A stretch of DNA of 64,000 nucleotides from DATEMU01 sp964414585 (GCA_964414585.1 CAYPXR010000094.1:30551-94550); one strand, 5' to 3'. Shown: positions 44,844-53,649, numbered from the stretch's first letter. Notes: generated by a model not told the origin, from the letters alone. Made by a program: numbers and translations.

Positions 44844-46688
44844 ATGCGATGGATTCCGGCAGCCTTCCTCGTTCTCGTTCTTTCCACATCCCATGCCGTC
44901 GCCCAGCAGACGCTCGATCATCCGGTTGGCTCGCTCCAGACTTATCGATATGACAGTGGCGGCGTCGCCAACCGCTCCGACGCGCCCGGTCTGTCACATC
45001 AGCACGTCGTCCGCGTGGAGAATGCGGCGTGGCTGAGGCTGCACTTCAAGGACGTCGAACTCGAAAAGGGAAGTTACCTGCGCGTCACTTCGCTGCTCGA
45101 TCGGGATGTGCAAGTCCTCGACGCGGCGAACCTGGCGCTGTGGGGCAACAGCACCGCTTACTTCAACGGAGACGCCGTCAGCGTCGAGCTCATCGCCGAC
45201 GCCAAAACCACCAGGAACCGGTTCAGCATCGTAGAGCTTGAGCGAGAACGACTGCCCGGCGACGGGTCGCGCGGCGACAACGGTCAGTGCGGCATCTGCG
45301 ACACGACCGACGATCGCGTTCCCTCCAGCGAAACCTGGTCGTGCCGTCTGCTCCCCGCCGGCTGCACGGCCTCGGTGTGGAATGAGTACAGTTGTCTCGT
45401 ATCGGCGGGCCACTGCATCGGCGGCAGCATGGTCGTCCAGTTCAACGTGCCCGATTCGCTGAGCAATTGCGCCATCGTCAATCCGCCGGCCGCCGATCAG
45501 TTTCCCATCTCGGCCTTCCTCTTTAGCAACAACGGCGTGGGAGATGACTGGTCGGTCTTGACCCCCGGCAACAACGGACTGGGCCAGCTTCCCTTCGATC
45601 GTTACGGAACCTTCCGGCCCATCGCCTCAGTCCCGGCAATGGTCGGGCAGACGGCGGAAATGTTCGGCTATGGTGTCGACCTGACCTGTACCCGCAGCCA
45701 GACGCAGCAATATGCCTTCGGGCCGATCAACAGTGTATTGTCGAATTACTTTCGCTACTCCGTTGACCTTCGCGGCGGCAATTCCGGCTCATCGTTGATT
45801 CGCGATGGCGAGATCATCGGCATCGCCACTCACTGCCCCTGCCCGAACTACGCCACCCGGATTGACTTGCCCGCTTTTGTCGCCGCGCGGGCACAACTAT
45901 GCACGCCGCCTGACTTCGATCCGCCCCAGCCCGACCCGATGAGCTTCGCCGTTCCCCCGACCGCGGCGTCCGACACTGCGGTGACCATGACGGCCACGAC
46001 GGCCACCGATGTGACGCCGCCGGTTCAATACATGTTCCAATGCACCAGCGCGACGCCGGGTGGGACGAACAGCTTCTGGCAGCTCGACGTGGTCTACGGC
46101 GACAACGGCTTGTTACCCAATTCTTCCTATTCGTACAAAGTGGCCGCCCGGGACAGCGAAACACCGATCCCCAATCAGACGGCGTTTTCGTCGGAACTGA
46201 ACGTCACAACGGCGATCGAGACGCCGCAGGGCCTGGCGACGGGCATCGTCGGAACCGATTCGATTCAACTCGTCGCCCTCGGGACCTTTACCAACCTCAC
46301 ACAAGGTCAATCGGGTCTCTACTTCGATTCATTGACCCCCGGAGGCGATACGGGAATTAATGTGTGGGTGCAGGGAACGTCGGCGACGGCCACGGGATTG
46401 ACACCGGACACCGACTACGAGTTTGTGGTGAAGGCGCGGAACCGGGACGGTGTCGAGACGGTTTTTTGCGATCCCATTTCGGTGCACACGTACTGGGTCG
46501 GCGGCGATTGCAATAACGATGGAGCGTTTACCGTCGAAAGCGACATGGACTGCATCGTCGAGGCCTTGTTGGGCAACGAGACCAGCCCGCCGGGCGGCGC
46601 GCATCGGATCGACCTGAACTATGACGAAATCACGGACGGCCAGGACATTCAATTCATCGCGGATTGCCTGCTGTATGGCGGGTGCTGA
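44844..46688 (+). CDS. Secreted trypsin-like protease with FnIII-type and dockerin-like domains
   Basis: This 614-residue exported protein has a signal peptide ending near AVAQ and GGGAG ahead of ATG 44844. The S1 protease core carries LVSAGHC (His190), GDDWSVL (Asp235) and RGGNSGSSL (Ser314). The trypsin-like Cys pattern is present, for example the Cys of AGHC. Two beta-sandwich repeats of FnIII style (about 365-545), including YSYKVAARDSETP and YEFVVKARNRDG, follow. The final module has two Ca loops (GDCNNDGAFTVESDMDC and DLNYDEITDGQDI), dockerin-like as in the S8 proteases at 1902 and 6514. Shared C-terminal modules suggest a common anchoring or cell-surface assembly. Confidence 0.9.
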   Translation: MRWIPAAFLVLVLSTSHAVAQQTLDHPVGSLQTYRYDSGGVANRSDAPGLSHQHVVRVENAAWLRLHFKDVELEKGSYLRVTSLLDRDVQVLDAANLALWGNSTAYFNGDAVSVELIADAKTTRNRFSIVELERERLPGDGSRGDNGQCGICDTTDDRVPSSETWSCRLLPAGCTASVWNEYSCLVSAGHCIGGSMVVQFNVPDSLSNCAIVNPPAADQFPISAFLFSNNGVGDDWSVLTPGNNGLGQLPFDRYGTFRPIASVPAMVGQTAEMFGYGVDLTCTRSQTQQYAFGPINSVLSNYFRYSVDLRGGNSGSSLIRDGEIIGIATHCPCPNYATRIDLPAFVAARAQLCTPPDFDPPQPDPMSFAVPPTAASDTAVTMTATTATDVTPPVQYMFQCTSATPGGTNSFWQLDVVYGDNGLLPNSSYSYKVAARDSETPIPNQTAFSSELNVTTAIETPQGLATGIVGTDSIQLVALGTFTNLTQGQSGLYFDSLTPGGDTGINVWVQGTSATATGLTPDTDYEFVVKARNRDGVETVFCDPISVHTYWVGGDCNNDGAFTVESDMDCIVEALLGNETSPPGGAHRIDLNYDEITDGQDIQFIADCLLYGGC

Positions 46689-46706
46689 CCCGATACAAGC
46701 CGTCAC

Positions 46707-48482
46707 CTATGCCCCCGCCGCCTGCGCGATCTTCGAAAGCTCCACCGAAATCGCCTCGATCTTCGACGTCGCGGCCGCGCGGGCTTTCGAAAGATTGCCG
46801 CCCAACTCCTTGGCGAGAATGTAAAACTTGATCTTTGGCTCGGTCCCGCTCGGCCGGGCAATCACCTTCGTCCCGTCGGCGAGCATAAGCATGATCACGT
46901 CGCTCGGCGGCAACTCATATCGCCCGACCACCTTGTCCAAAGCCAAATCTCGCACGTCGCCGGTCTTGATGTCAGCCCATGTCTTTACGGCCTGCCCGCC
47001 CATCGTCCTTGGCGGCGAGCGTCGGAGCGCGTCCATCATCGACGTGATCCGCGCCGCGCCATCCTGCCCGGGCATCGTGAAACTCTTGGCCCCTTCCTGG
47101 TGATAGCCGAACTTCGCGAAGAGCGAATCGAGCAGCGTCAGCAACGTCTGCCCCCGGCTCGCCGCGAAGGCCGCCGCCTCCGCGAGAAACGCCGCGCTGG
47201 TCACCGCGTCCTTGTCGCGGACATACTCGCACGGCATGTACCCGTAACTTTCCTCCGCGCCGAAAACGTATTTTCGCCCCGACCCATCGCCTTCAAACTC
47301 CCGAATCTTCGCCGCGATCCACTTGAACCCGGTCAACGTCTCAACCACCTCCGCCCCGTACGACCGACCGATCTCTTTCATCAAATCACTGCTGACAATC
47401 GTGCTCAGCACGACGCCGCGCGCAGGAAGCCGACCCGTCTGCTTCATCTGCTCGCAAAGGTAGTACGCCAGGATCGCCCCGATCTGATTGCCGGTCACCA
47501 GCCGATACTCGCCCGCCGCATCGCGCACCGCGATCCCCACTCGGTCCGCATCCGGGTCGCTGGCGATGACCAGGTCCGCACTTTCGCGCCGCGCCAGATC
47601 GATCGCCATCTTCAACGCAGGCCCCTCCTCCGGATTCGGCGACGTCACCGTGCGAAACTCGCCATCCGGCTTCGCCTGTTCGGGGACCTCGATCACATTC
47701 GCAAAACCGCGCCGTCGAAGTGCTTCGGGGATCAGCGTCGTGCCCGTCCCGTGCAGCGCGCTATAGACAATCTTGAGGCGCTTGCCTTGCTCCCGACACA
47801 ACTCCGGCGCAAGGGACGAATCCTGCACAAGCTTCAAAAACGCCTCATCGACCTCCCGGCCGATCATCTTGACCAGCGCTTTCGATTTGGCCTCGTCCAG
47901 CGCCATCGCACGAACATTTGAAAAGCCGCCGACGCGCCGCACCTCATCGATGATCGCCGTATCCTGCGGCGGCACGACCTGACCGCCGTCGTTCCAATAC
48001 GCCTTGAACCCGTTGTATTCCGGCGGATTGTGGCTGGCCGTGACGACGACGCCCGACGTGCATTTCAAATACCGCACCGCGAACGACAGCGCCGGCGTCG
48101 GTCGCAGCGCCTCAAAGAGATACGCGCGAATCCCGTTGCCCGCCATGACCTCCGCGACCCGCCGCGCAAACGCGTCGCTCATCCGCCGGCAGTCATAAGC
48201 AATCGCCACGCCGCCTTGCTTCGCCGCGTCGCCTTGTTTCGAGATGAAATTCGCCAGCCCCTGCGCCGCCGCCCCGACGGTATAGAGGTTCATCCGGTTA
48301 AGCCCCGCCCCGATGATCCCGCGCAAGCCGCCCGTGCCGAACTCCAGATCGCGATAAAATCGGTCCGTCAACTGCTGTTCGTCCCCGCGCGCGACGAGAT
48401 CGCGGACATCCCGCTTGTCGATATCTGCAATCGCGGGGTCGGCCAGCCAACGGTCCACGGAGGCCTGAACAAGCGTTTCCAT
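46707..48482 (-). CDS. Phosphoglucomutase/phosphomannomutase family protein
   Basis: This 591-residue alpha-D-phosphohexomutase interconverts hexose 1- and 6-phosphates. The phosphoserine loop is VVTASHNPPEYNGFK, the metal loop is ASDPDADRVGIAV, the sugar-binding segment is GAEESYGYMP, and the phosphate-binding loop is RPSGTEPKIKFYI near the C-terminus. The length near 590 fits the PGM2-like and bacterial PgcA-type subgroup. ATG 48482 is supported by an upstream GGA site. It ends convergent to the protease gene and starts 107 bp before the tRNA gene. Confidence 0.93.
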   Translation of the reverse strand: METLVQASVDRWLADPAIADIDKRDVRDLVARGDEQQLTDRFYRDLEFGTGGLRGIIGAGLNRMNLYTVGAAAQGLANFISKQGDAAKQGGVAIAYDCRRMSDAFARRVAEVMAGNGIRAYLFEALRPTPALSFAVRYLKCTSGVVVTASHNPPEYNGFKAYWNDGGQVVPPQDTAIIDEVRRVGGFSNVRAMALDEAKSKALVKMIGREVDEAFLKLVQDSSLAPELCREQGKRLKIVYSALHGTGTTLIPEALRRRGFANVIEVPEQAKPDGEFRTVTSPNPEEGPALKMAIDLARRESADLVIASDPDADRVGIAVRDAAGEYRLVTGNQIGAILAYYLCEQMKQTGRLPARGVVLSTIVSSDLMKEIGRSYGAEVVETLTGFKWIAAKIREFEGDGSGRKYVFGAEESYGYMPCEYVRDKDAVTSAAFLAEAAAFAASRGQTLLTLLDSLFAKFGYHQEGAKSFTMPGQDGAARITSMMDALRRSPPRTMGGQAVKTWADIKTGDVRDLALDKVVGRYELPPSDVIMLMLADGTKVIARPSGTEPKIKFYILAKELGGNLSKARAAATSKIEAISVELSKIAQAAGA

Positions 48483-48589
48483 CTTCCAATCCTCCGCGTT
48501 CTATTTATCTCCCGACGGGCCGCACTGCAAGGCGAACGACCAGACGCCGCTTGCCGTCACCCTGCAATCAGCTACAATCGACCTGCACA

Positions 48590-48663
48590 GGGCGTTTAGC
48601 TCAGTTGGTTAGAGCGTTCGGATCACACCCGAGAGGTCGCAGGTTCGAGTCCTGCAACGCCCA
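48590..48663 (+). tRNA. tRNA-Val (anticodon CAC), integration site of the downstream element
   Basis: A 74-nt cloverleaf can be folded by hand. The acceptor stem pairs GGGCGTT with AACGCCC. The D stem GCTC/GAGC encloses AGTTGGTTA. The anticodon stem TTCGG/CCGAG encloses ATCACAC with anticodon CAC (48624-48626). The T stem GCAGG/CCTGC encloses TTCGAGT. The discriminator is A and CCA is not encoded. It reads the Val codon GTG. The integrase gene overlaps its 3' half on the other strand, so this half is the attachment-site core. Confidence 0.95.
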
Positions 48664-49924
48664 TAGGATCGCTTGAAATAGGCTTGTTTATTGGGTTTTT
48701 CATAGCGCCAATGGCGATTCTCTTTTCTTCGTTCCCGTCACTTCTCGTTACATTCGATGACTTCTGCGCCGGATTTTGCGCTGTCTCGGATGCCGCCTCA
48801 TGGAAGTGGGCTTCGGTCGTCTGCAAATAGTGACGGCCCGCGACCCGTGGCGAATTGCCGAGCCAGGAACACACAACGTGAAGCGGGAACCGCTCGACGA
48901 GTTCCGTCTCACGACTGGACCGTAGATTCTGCCAGGGCTTGCCCCACGGCTTCAGGCTCGCCCGTTTGATGATCCGCTCGAATTGTGTCCGCAGATTGCC
49001 CGCTGCGTCCCTGTATCGCGTGATTACATGCACGTCGCCCTCGGCCGCTTCATCGAATCGTTCCTCCAAGTGTTTCCTAAGTTGCGGAAACAGCGGGACG
49101 GACCGCGATTCGCCGCCGACGTGGTGCGCGGTCTTGCTGGAATGGACCGTCATCCGGCCGCGTTCCCAGTCGATGTCTTGCCACGTCAACGCCAGGGCCT
49201 CAGACGGAACGCGAAGCCCACCGTATCGAGCCAAGGCGATCAGGGTCCGCCATTCACAGTCGGGGGCCTTGTCAATGACCGCTTCGATTTCCTCCGACGT
49301 CACGAATCGGAACCGTGACGGATTCGCACCAACTGACGCCGAAAGGCCCGCAAAGGGATTACTGGTTATCAGGCCGCGCTTGATGGCCGCGTTGAAATAC
49401 TGCCGGGCGATGCCCGTCCGTCGTCGGACCGTGTTCGGCGCAAGGGCTTTTCGGATTGTGTCATCCTCTCGCCTTTGATCCGTCGCCAGCCACGCCCGCC
49501 ACGCCTCGGCCTCGGTCGCCTTGATCGTCTCTAGCTTTCGATCCGCTCCGAAGTAGTCCTGCAAGTAGCGCCGGGTATGCCCATAGACAAGGTGCGTCGA
49601 TGCTTTGGAATCGTTGCGACTTGCGACGTACTCGGCCAGGAATCCGCCCAACGTCATCGACTCGCGTTTCACCGGCGGATCGCAAAGCCCGACGTTGGAC
49701 AGCTTGCCGCGCATGATGTCATCCAGGTTCCCCACCCATGCAGACGTTTCAGGCGGAACCGCTGTGCGTGTCCGCAACGATGACGCCAAGTGTCCGACGT
49801 GTACGCGGACCGTCTCAGCCGCCGACTTCGGAACCTTGCCAAGATGGACCGTTTTTCGTTCGCCGTTGGGATCGGAGAATAGAACTCTCCGAAAGCCGCC
49901 TTTGTCGTTTGCAACGGATGCCAT
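48623..49924 (-). CDS. Tyrosine recombinase / integrase of a tRNA-targeted element
   Basis: This is a 433-residue site-specific recombinase. An N-terminal SAM-like core-binding domain (about 90-190) leads into the catalytic domain. Arg238 is in ARYGGLRVPSEAL, box II is NLRSSRETEL in place of the HxLR consensus, and the nucleophile is Tyr366 in GRHYLQ. It probably integrates and excises the element whose left end is the tRNA-Val gene. Residues 422-433 and the stop codon lie on the antisense strand of the tRNA (48623-48663), with the stop opposite U33-C34-A35 of the anticodon loop. An XRE regulator gene lies 3 bp upstream. Confidence 0.92.
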   Translation of the reverse strand: MASVANDKGGFRRVLFSDPNGERKTVHLGKVPKSAAETVRVHVGHLASSLRTRTAVPPETSAWVGNLDDIMRGKLSNVGLCDPPVKRESMTLGGFLAEYVASRNDSKASTHLVYGHTRRYLQDYFGADRKLETIKATEAEAWRAWLATDQRREDDTIRKALAPNTVRRRTGIARQYFNAAIKRGLITSNPFAGLSASVGANPSRFRFVTSEEIEAVIDKAPDCEWRTLIALARYGGLRVPSEALALTWQDIDWERGRMTVHSSKTAHHVGGESRSVPLFPQLRKHLEERFDEAAEGDVHVITRYRDAAGNLRTQFERIIKRASLKPWGKPWQNLRSSRETELVERFPLHVVCSWLGNSPRVAGRHYLQTTEAHFHEAASETAQNPAQKSSNVTRSDGNEEKRIAIGAMKNPINKPISSDPMGVAGLEPATSRV

Positions 49925-49927
49925 TGT

Positions 49928-50128
49928 TCACCTATCCTTCCGCGCTTTGGGCCGCAACTCCAGGCCAAGTGCTGTGCAAATCTTCGTTGCCGTTCCCAAG
50001 GTCAAGCTACGCTCACCAGACTCAAAGCGCTGGACAACCGCAACGGCAACGCCCGCATCCTTCGCCAGTCGATAGATGCTTCGTGTGTCGCGTTTGATTC
50101 GTTCTCGGATGATTTTTTCCATATCCAT
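49928..50128 (-). CDS. XRE-family helix-turn-helix regulator
   Basis: This is a 66-residue DNA-binding protein. The helix-turn-helix is SIYRLAKDAGVAVAVVQRFESGERSL (in two parts, about residues 17-42), in the Cro/C1 style with the conserved second-helix RFESG. ATG 50128 follows AAAGG; an upstream GTG would add three residues. It starts the XRE-integrase operon and probably represses its own promoter at 50148-50185, thereby controlling integrase level. Confidence 0.85.
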   Translation of the reverse strand: MDMEKIIRERIKRDTRSIYRLAKDAGVAVAVVQRFESGERSLTLGTATKICTALGLELRPKARKDR

Positions 50129-50147
50129 ATCGCGCACCTTTAGATAG

Positions 50148-50185
50148 AGTATACGCCAACTGCCGTAACAATGTCAACCGGCGTA
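50148..50185 (-). promoter_or_regulatory. Promoter of the XRE-integrase operon with a flanking inverted repeat
   Basis: On the minus strand TTGACA (50172-50177) and TATACT (50148-50153) are separated by 18 bp, close to the sigma-70 consensus. The arms TACGCC (50152-50157) and GGCGTA (50180-50185) bracket the spacer, so a dimeric repressor such as the XRE protein could occlude the promoter. Confidence 0.6.
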
Positions 50186-50194
50186 GACTGCCGA

Positions 50195-52042
50195 TCATCG
50201 GGAAAGCCCCTTGTCCGCATGGGCCTTGTCCCTGTCGATGCCCACCGCCCGCTTTTGTTCCTCGAAAGAATCGTCGGGGTCCGAATCCGGGTCATCGTCC
50301 AAGGAGGTGTTTGCCGGCAATGTACCCTGATGTACCCCATGTACCCCAACCGCTCCGCATTCGGCTTCAGATAAGCCGTCCGGGGGTGCTTGGGGCACGT
50401 TGGGGCACGTCTCAGGGGGTAAGCAAAGGTCCACGCCGTAGGCCGCTTCGATCCGGCGCAGCGTCGCCAGAGTCACCCGCCCGTACACCTTTACTCCGTG
50501 CGACTTGTTTGTTCTCAGGCCGTATCGGCTCAGAGCTGCCGTCACTCCGCGTGCGGACCACTTGGCGAACATCGCCGGTTCCAATTCCATCGCGCGTTTG
50601 AGCACGTCGCCGACCTTTGTCGTGTAGTGCCTTCCCTCAGTCACGGCTTCGGCCAGGATTCGGAGTAGGGCTTCGTCGGGCTCGGGCGTTGAATCTTCGC
50701 GGCCTTCGGTAGTCGTTTCTTCGGCGTGCGTTTGCATCATGGCGACTAACCCGCGCGCGCCGTTTTCTTCGAGCCAAGCCGCCAGGGCCAGGAGCGGTTG
50801 CCACAACTCATAATCACGACCGGCCAAGGACGCGGGTACAACGTCGGAACGTCTCGACAACGCGAGCCACTTCGGGCCGTGTTCCAATGCGAGCGCGTGT
50901 AGATCATCGCGGATCGTCTGCCATGCGGCCGGGTTTTCGTCGATACGCCGTCGGGGCTTTGGCGAATCCGGCCCGGAGCGAAACATCATTATCGGGATGC
51001 AACGGTCCGCGAGCGTTTCAGGAAGGGCCGCGATTCCTGCGACGACCTTTGGACCGTACACGTTGAATCGGACGGCGCGAAACTTTCCATCGCCGAGTGG
51101 TTCACTACGGCTTACCGTACAGCCCCGTTTGTAGCCGCCATTCAAGATCGCGCGCAGCTCAGTGACATCCGGCGTACTATCCCGAAGCCGCTCCGCTTCG
51201 TCATACAGAAACACGCCGCCGCCTTCGTGCAATTCGCGGAAAAGCGCGGACGCCGACGTGCTCATGCTCTTGACAGGACGAAATACTATTTCAGCGAGCA
51301 CGTCCAGCAATGTCGTCTTACCGCTTCCTTTTGGTCCGCCGACGCGGACATAAGGTGATGCACTCCAAAGCGAATACAGGTAGGTGAATATCGACCACAG
51401 CGCCAGTGTCGCCGTCGTCGCCGGCGCGGCATCTAGCGAGAAGTCCAAAAAGTAGGCGATTCGTTCACTAATTCTCTTGAACACGTCGCTAGGGTCCGGC
51501 GCGTCCGCGCCGTCCAGCCATGCCCGCCGCGCCGATGCGCTCCAGGCGGGCGTCGTCGTTGGCGATGGATCGCCGGGAACGGGATGCACCAAAAGCCTCG
51601 CGCCGCCCGGAAGTTCGATGGCCGATGTCAATTCTCGGCGCTCGCGTTTGCCGTCGCCGTGCCGGCGGAGATAGATGTACCACTTTGCCCGCGCCTCGCC
51701 GCCGAACGACGATCGCACCGGAACGGCTAGACCGGAAACATCCGCCGTGTGAAACAGTTCGGCGCGAACAATGGACGCCGATTCCACTTCGTAAGCATCG
51801 CCCACCGGAACGGCCGTCGGCATCGCCGCCATGTCGCCGGCCAGTCGCAACAATTTCGCGTCCAGCGCCGCGCGGTCTATCGAGCCGTTGTGTTCGCACA
51901 GCTTGGCCGCGAAAGCGTCGCGCTGTTTCGGCCGCAACAGGTCCACCTTTTCGACTGCGAGCAAAGCATCGCCGACCCATGCCGTGAGTTGCGCCGTGCC
52001 ATTGTTCCCGACCGGCTTGTAGTCGATGGTTAGCGCGTTCAT
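50195..52042 (-). CDS. P-loop ATPase / DUF3631-like helicase of the element
   Basis: This is a 615-residue protein. ATG 52042 is the start because it overlaps the upstream stop (ATGA) and follows GGAG. A central ATPase has Walker A VGGPKGSGKTTLLDVLAE and Walker B GVFLYDEAERL. A further Arg-containing segment (PETLADRCIPIMM) follows, and then a DUF3631-like C-terminal region (WQTIRDDLHALALEHGPKWL, WQPLLALAAWL). Proteins of this class serve as replicative helicase or primase partners in mobile elements. It suggests the element can replicate after excision. No primase active site is seen. It is the last of four overlapping genes. Confidence 0.75.
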   Translation of the reverse strand: MNALTIDYKPVGNNGTAQLTAWVGDALLAVEKVDLLRPKQRDAFAAKLCEHNGSIDRAALDAKLLRLAGDMAAMPTAVPVGDAYEVESASIVRAELFHTADVSGLAVPVRSSFGGEARAKWYIYLRRHGDGKRERRELTSAIELPGGARLLVHPVPGDPSPTTTPAWSASARRAWLDGADAPDPSDVFKRISERIAYFLDFSLDAAPATTATLALWSIFTYLYSLWSASPYVRVGGPKGSGKTTLLDVLAEIVFRPVKSMSTSASALFRELHEGGGVFLYDEAERLRDSTPDVTELRAILNGGYKRGCTVSRSEPLGDGKFRAVRFNVYGPKVVAGIAALPETLADRCIPIMMFRSGPDSPKPRRRIDENPAAWQTIRDDLHALALEHGPKWLALSRRSDVVPASLAGRDYELWQPLLALAAWLEENGARGLVAMMQTHAEETTTEGREDSTPEPDEALLRILAEAVTEGRHYTTKVGDVLKRAMELEPAMFAKWSARGVTAALSRYGLRTNKSHGVKVYGRVTLATLRRIEAAYGVDLCLPPETCPNVPQAPPDGLSEAECGAVGVHGVHQGTLPANTSLDDDPDSDPDDSFEEQKRAVGIDRDKAHADKGLSR

Positions 52043-52641
52043 GTCGTCTTTCTCCGCGCTAGACGCACGATAATCGGCGTAGATGGCCGTCGCGCTTCGC
52101 TGATCGGCTCGGCCAGATAAACGCGAAGCCGTTTCCACAATCGTCCTACTTGGACAGCACGCCGCGCGTACGCTTGCAGCTCGCGCGCCCATGACAGAAG
52201 CCCCGCAGCCGATGATTCGCATTCGAGAATTGTCGAAAGTTCATAGCTCGGATCGCCACCGGCGCCGGGAAGGTCGATTGCTGCTTCGCTCCCGGCGTGG
52301 AGAATCGCGCCGATCGAGGGTCGAATCCGGCATTCAGAAAACCCGCAGAGAAGCGATACCAGTCCCCAGTGTTCGGGCGATGGAAATTGCTTAGGGCCGA
52401 GCCGAAGATCGGACCTTACTGCATCGGCCAGGATCGCACGGACCGCCGGAACGTGTGCATCAGTCAACGCTCGATAAAGCGCCGACGTGAACCTCTCGGC
52501 CGCGTCCAACCAAAGCGCCGCGAATTGTCCTGCAAGGTCTTGAACGATTCGGGAAGGCGGGTGCACTGACCTGCGCATCACTCTTTCGCCCCGCCCAGCG
52601 CTCGAAGAACGGCAGGGGCTTTTTTGTTTTAGGGGTATCAT
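52039..52641 (-). CDS. Element protein of unknown function
   Basis: This is a 200-residue protein. ATG 52641 is preferred over GTG 52644 because the stop of the excisionase-like gene and this start share bases (TGATG), indicating coupling. The first 20 residues are Lys/Ser-rich; the rest is helical with a Trp-containing core (QFAALWLDAAERFTSALYRAL). No family is recognised. Its stop overlaps the helicase start by 4 bp, so the two products are probably made in fixed ratio and may form a complex. Confidence 0.6.
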   Translation of the reverse strand: MIPLKQKSPCRSSSAGRGERVMRRSVHPPSRIVQDLAGQFAALWLDAAERFTSALYRALTDAHVPAVRAILADAVRSDLRLGPKQFPSPEHWGLVSLLCGFSECRIRPSIGAILHAGSEAAIDLPGAGGDPSYELSTILECESSAAGLLSWARELQAYARRAVQVGRLWKRLRVYLAEPISEARRPSTPIIVRLARRKTT

Positions 52642-52820
52642 CACTTCGACACCCCCGCCGCTTCGGCAAATTTCTCCAAGTCTGACCGTCGCCAGCGCGG
52701 CGACCGTTCGGCAAGCCGTATCGGCGCAGGAAACGCCCCGCGCTTCACAAGCAGATCAATCTGCCGCGTGGACGTTTTCGCCCACTTGGCCGTTTCTTTT
52801 TTGGTCAACAATTCCGTCAC
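52641..52820 (-). CDS. Excisionase-like helix-turn-helix protein, 59 residues
   Basis: This small gene is easy to miss. GTG 52820 opens a 59-residue frame reading TELLTKKETAKWAKTSTRQI, then DLLVKRGAFPAPIRLAERSP, then RWRRSDLEKFAEAAGVSK. This is the MerR/AlpA-type winged helix of excisionases and small DNA-binding regulators: a KKETAxxxxxSxRxI helix followed by the GxFPxPIRL wing and an RWRRSDLEKF helix. It overlaps the upstream gene (GTGA) and the downstream gene (TGATG). It probably directs excision by the integrase or controls the operon. Confidence 0.8.
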   Translation of the reverse strand: MTELLTKKETAKWAKTSTRQIDLLVKRGAFPAPIRLAERSPRWRRSDLEKFAEAAGVSK

Positions 52821-53002
52821 CGTTGCACCTCGATTTTTCGTCGCGCGAACCGAACGGATACGCCAAGTCGTCGCAGCTCGCGGATCGCCTCAGCCGCGCG
52901 CTCGTAGTCGTGCTCCAATCGAGCACGCTCCAGAACGGAAAACCACGCCGTCGGGCAGTCGCGCCAATCGGCTTCTCTTTTTGGTTTTGACTCTTGGGGC
53001 AT
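52817..53002 (-). CDS. Small basic protein of unknown function
   Basis: This 61-residue protein has ATG 53002 and a purine-rich AGAGAG upstream. It is rich in Arg and Glu (LERARLEHDYERAAEAIRELRRLGVSVRFARRKIEVQ) and looks like a helical DNA-binding or regulatory factor. It is the first gene of the four-gene overlapping set and lies just downstream of the TGTCGGGT repeats. Confidence 0.55.
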   Translation of the reverse strand: MPQESKPKREADWRDCPTAWFSVLERARLEHDYERAAEAIRELRRLGVSVRFARRKIEVQR

Positions 53003-53032
53003 TGCAACTCTCTTTCGTAGAATCACCCCAAG

Positions 53033-53119
53033 TGTCGGGTAGGTGTCGGGTGCGAATTGTGATATGGCCCAATGTTTACAGGTGCGAGATGAAAACGGAT
53101 GTCGGGTGAAGTGTCGGGT
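53033..53119 (+). repeat. Four TGTCGGGT direct repeats in two helically phased pairs
   Basis: TGTCGGGT occurs at 53033-53040, 53044-53051, 53100-53107 and 53112-53119. The pairs are spaced 11 and 12 bp apart, close to one turn of the helix, and lie in the 119-bp gap between two minus-strand genes, immediately upstream of the excisionase/helicase operon. They are candidate operators or replication iterons. Confidence 0.7.
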
Positions 53120-53121
53120 GG

Positions 53122-53649
53122 CTACTTGTGGTCAGTATCGAAATTGCCGGAATCACGATCCTTGAAGCCTCGCGGCGGAGCTTCGCCAAGTTTTTGTGCT
53201 TTCCTTGCAGCCATGAATCGAGACCAAGTGTTGAGCGTTGTCCGTGCGCACGGCACGGCATCTGCAATTTGAGCATTCGTCCATTCGGGATGCTGGACCA
53301 ACAGGGCAAGCGCCCTCGCCTCCAGCGTCAACGCCGCCGGATTGCCGCCGCCAGCTTCCAACGTTTCACGGACATAGCTCAGTGGTCTTAGAAGTGAGTT
53401 AATCCACTGACCTTGAAGCGTTCCATGTCGACCGACCATGTTGTTGATCGCGCCTTGTATTTGAGAGATGTACGTACGGTCTATTAACTCAGGAACCTTC
53501 TTTATGAGGACGGCCAAGTCCATCAGCTTTTCGTCAAGTTCCTTCGCGGGATATCTGTAATAGCCTCTCCCGACTACTTCGCCGAGTGTGTCGATCCAGT
53601 CGTGGATTTCACGCAGTTTTGCGACGAGCGAACGATTCTCGCGCGACAT
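53122..53649 (-). CDS. Element protein with C-terminal helix-turn-helix
   Basis: This is a 175-residue protein starting at ATG 53649. The N-terminal part is a helical region (LVAKLREIHDWIDTLGEVVG). Residues about 120-155 (HPEWTNAQIADAVPCARTTLNTWSRF) form a helix-turn-helix of the terminase-small-subunit or resolvase-like type. It may be a regulator of the downstream operon through the TGTCGGGT repeats, but this is inference. A 12-bp perfect inverted repeat lies 30-70 bp upstream of its start. Confidence 0.65.
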   Translation of the reverse strand: MSRENRSLVAKLREIHDWIDTLGEVVGRGYYRYPAKELDEKLMDLAVLIKKVPELIDRTYISQIQGAINNMVGRHGTLQGQWINSLLRPLSYVRETLEAGGGNPAALTLEARALALLVQHPEWTNAQIADAVPCARTTLNTWSRFMAARKAQKLGEAPPRGFKDRDSGNFDTDHK

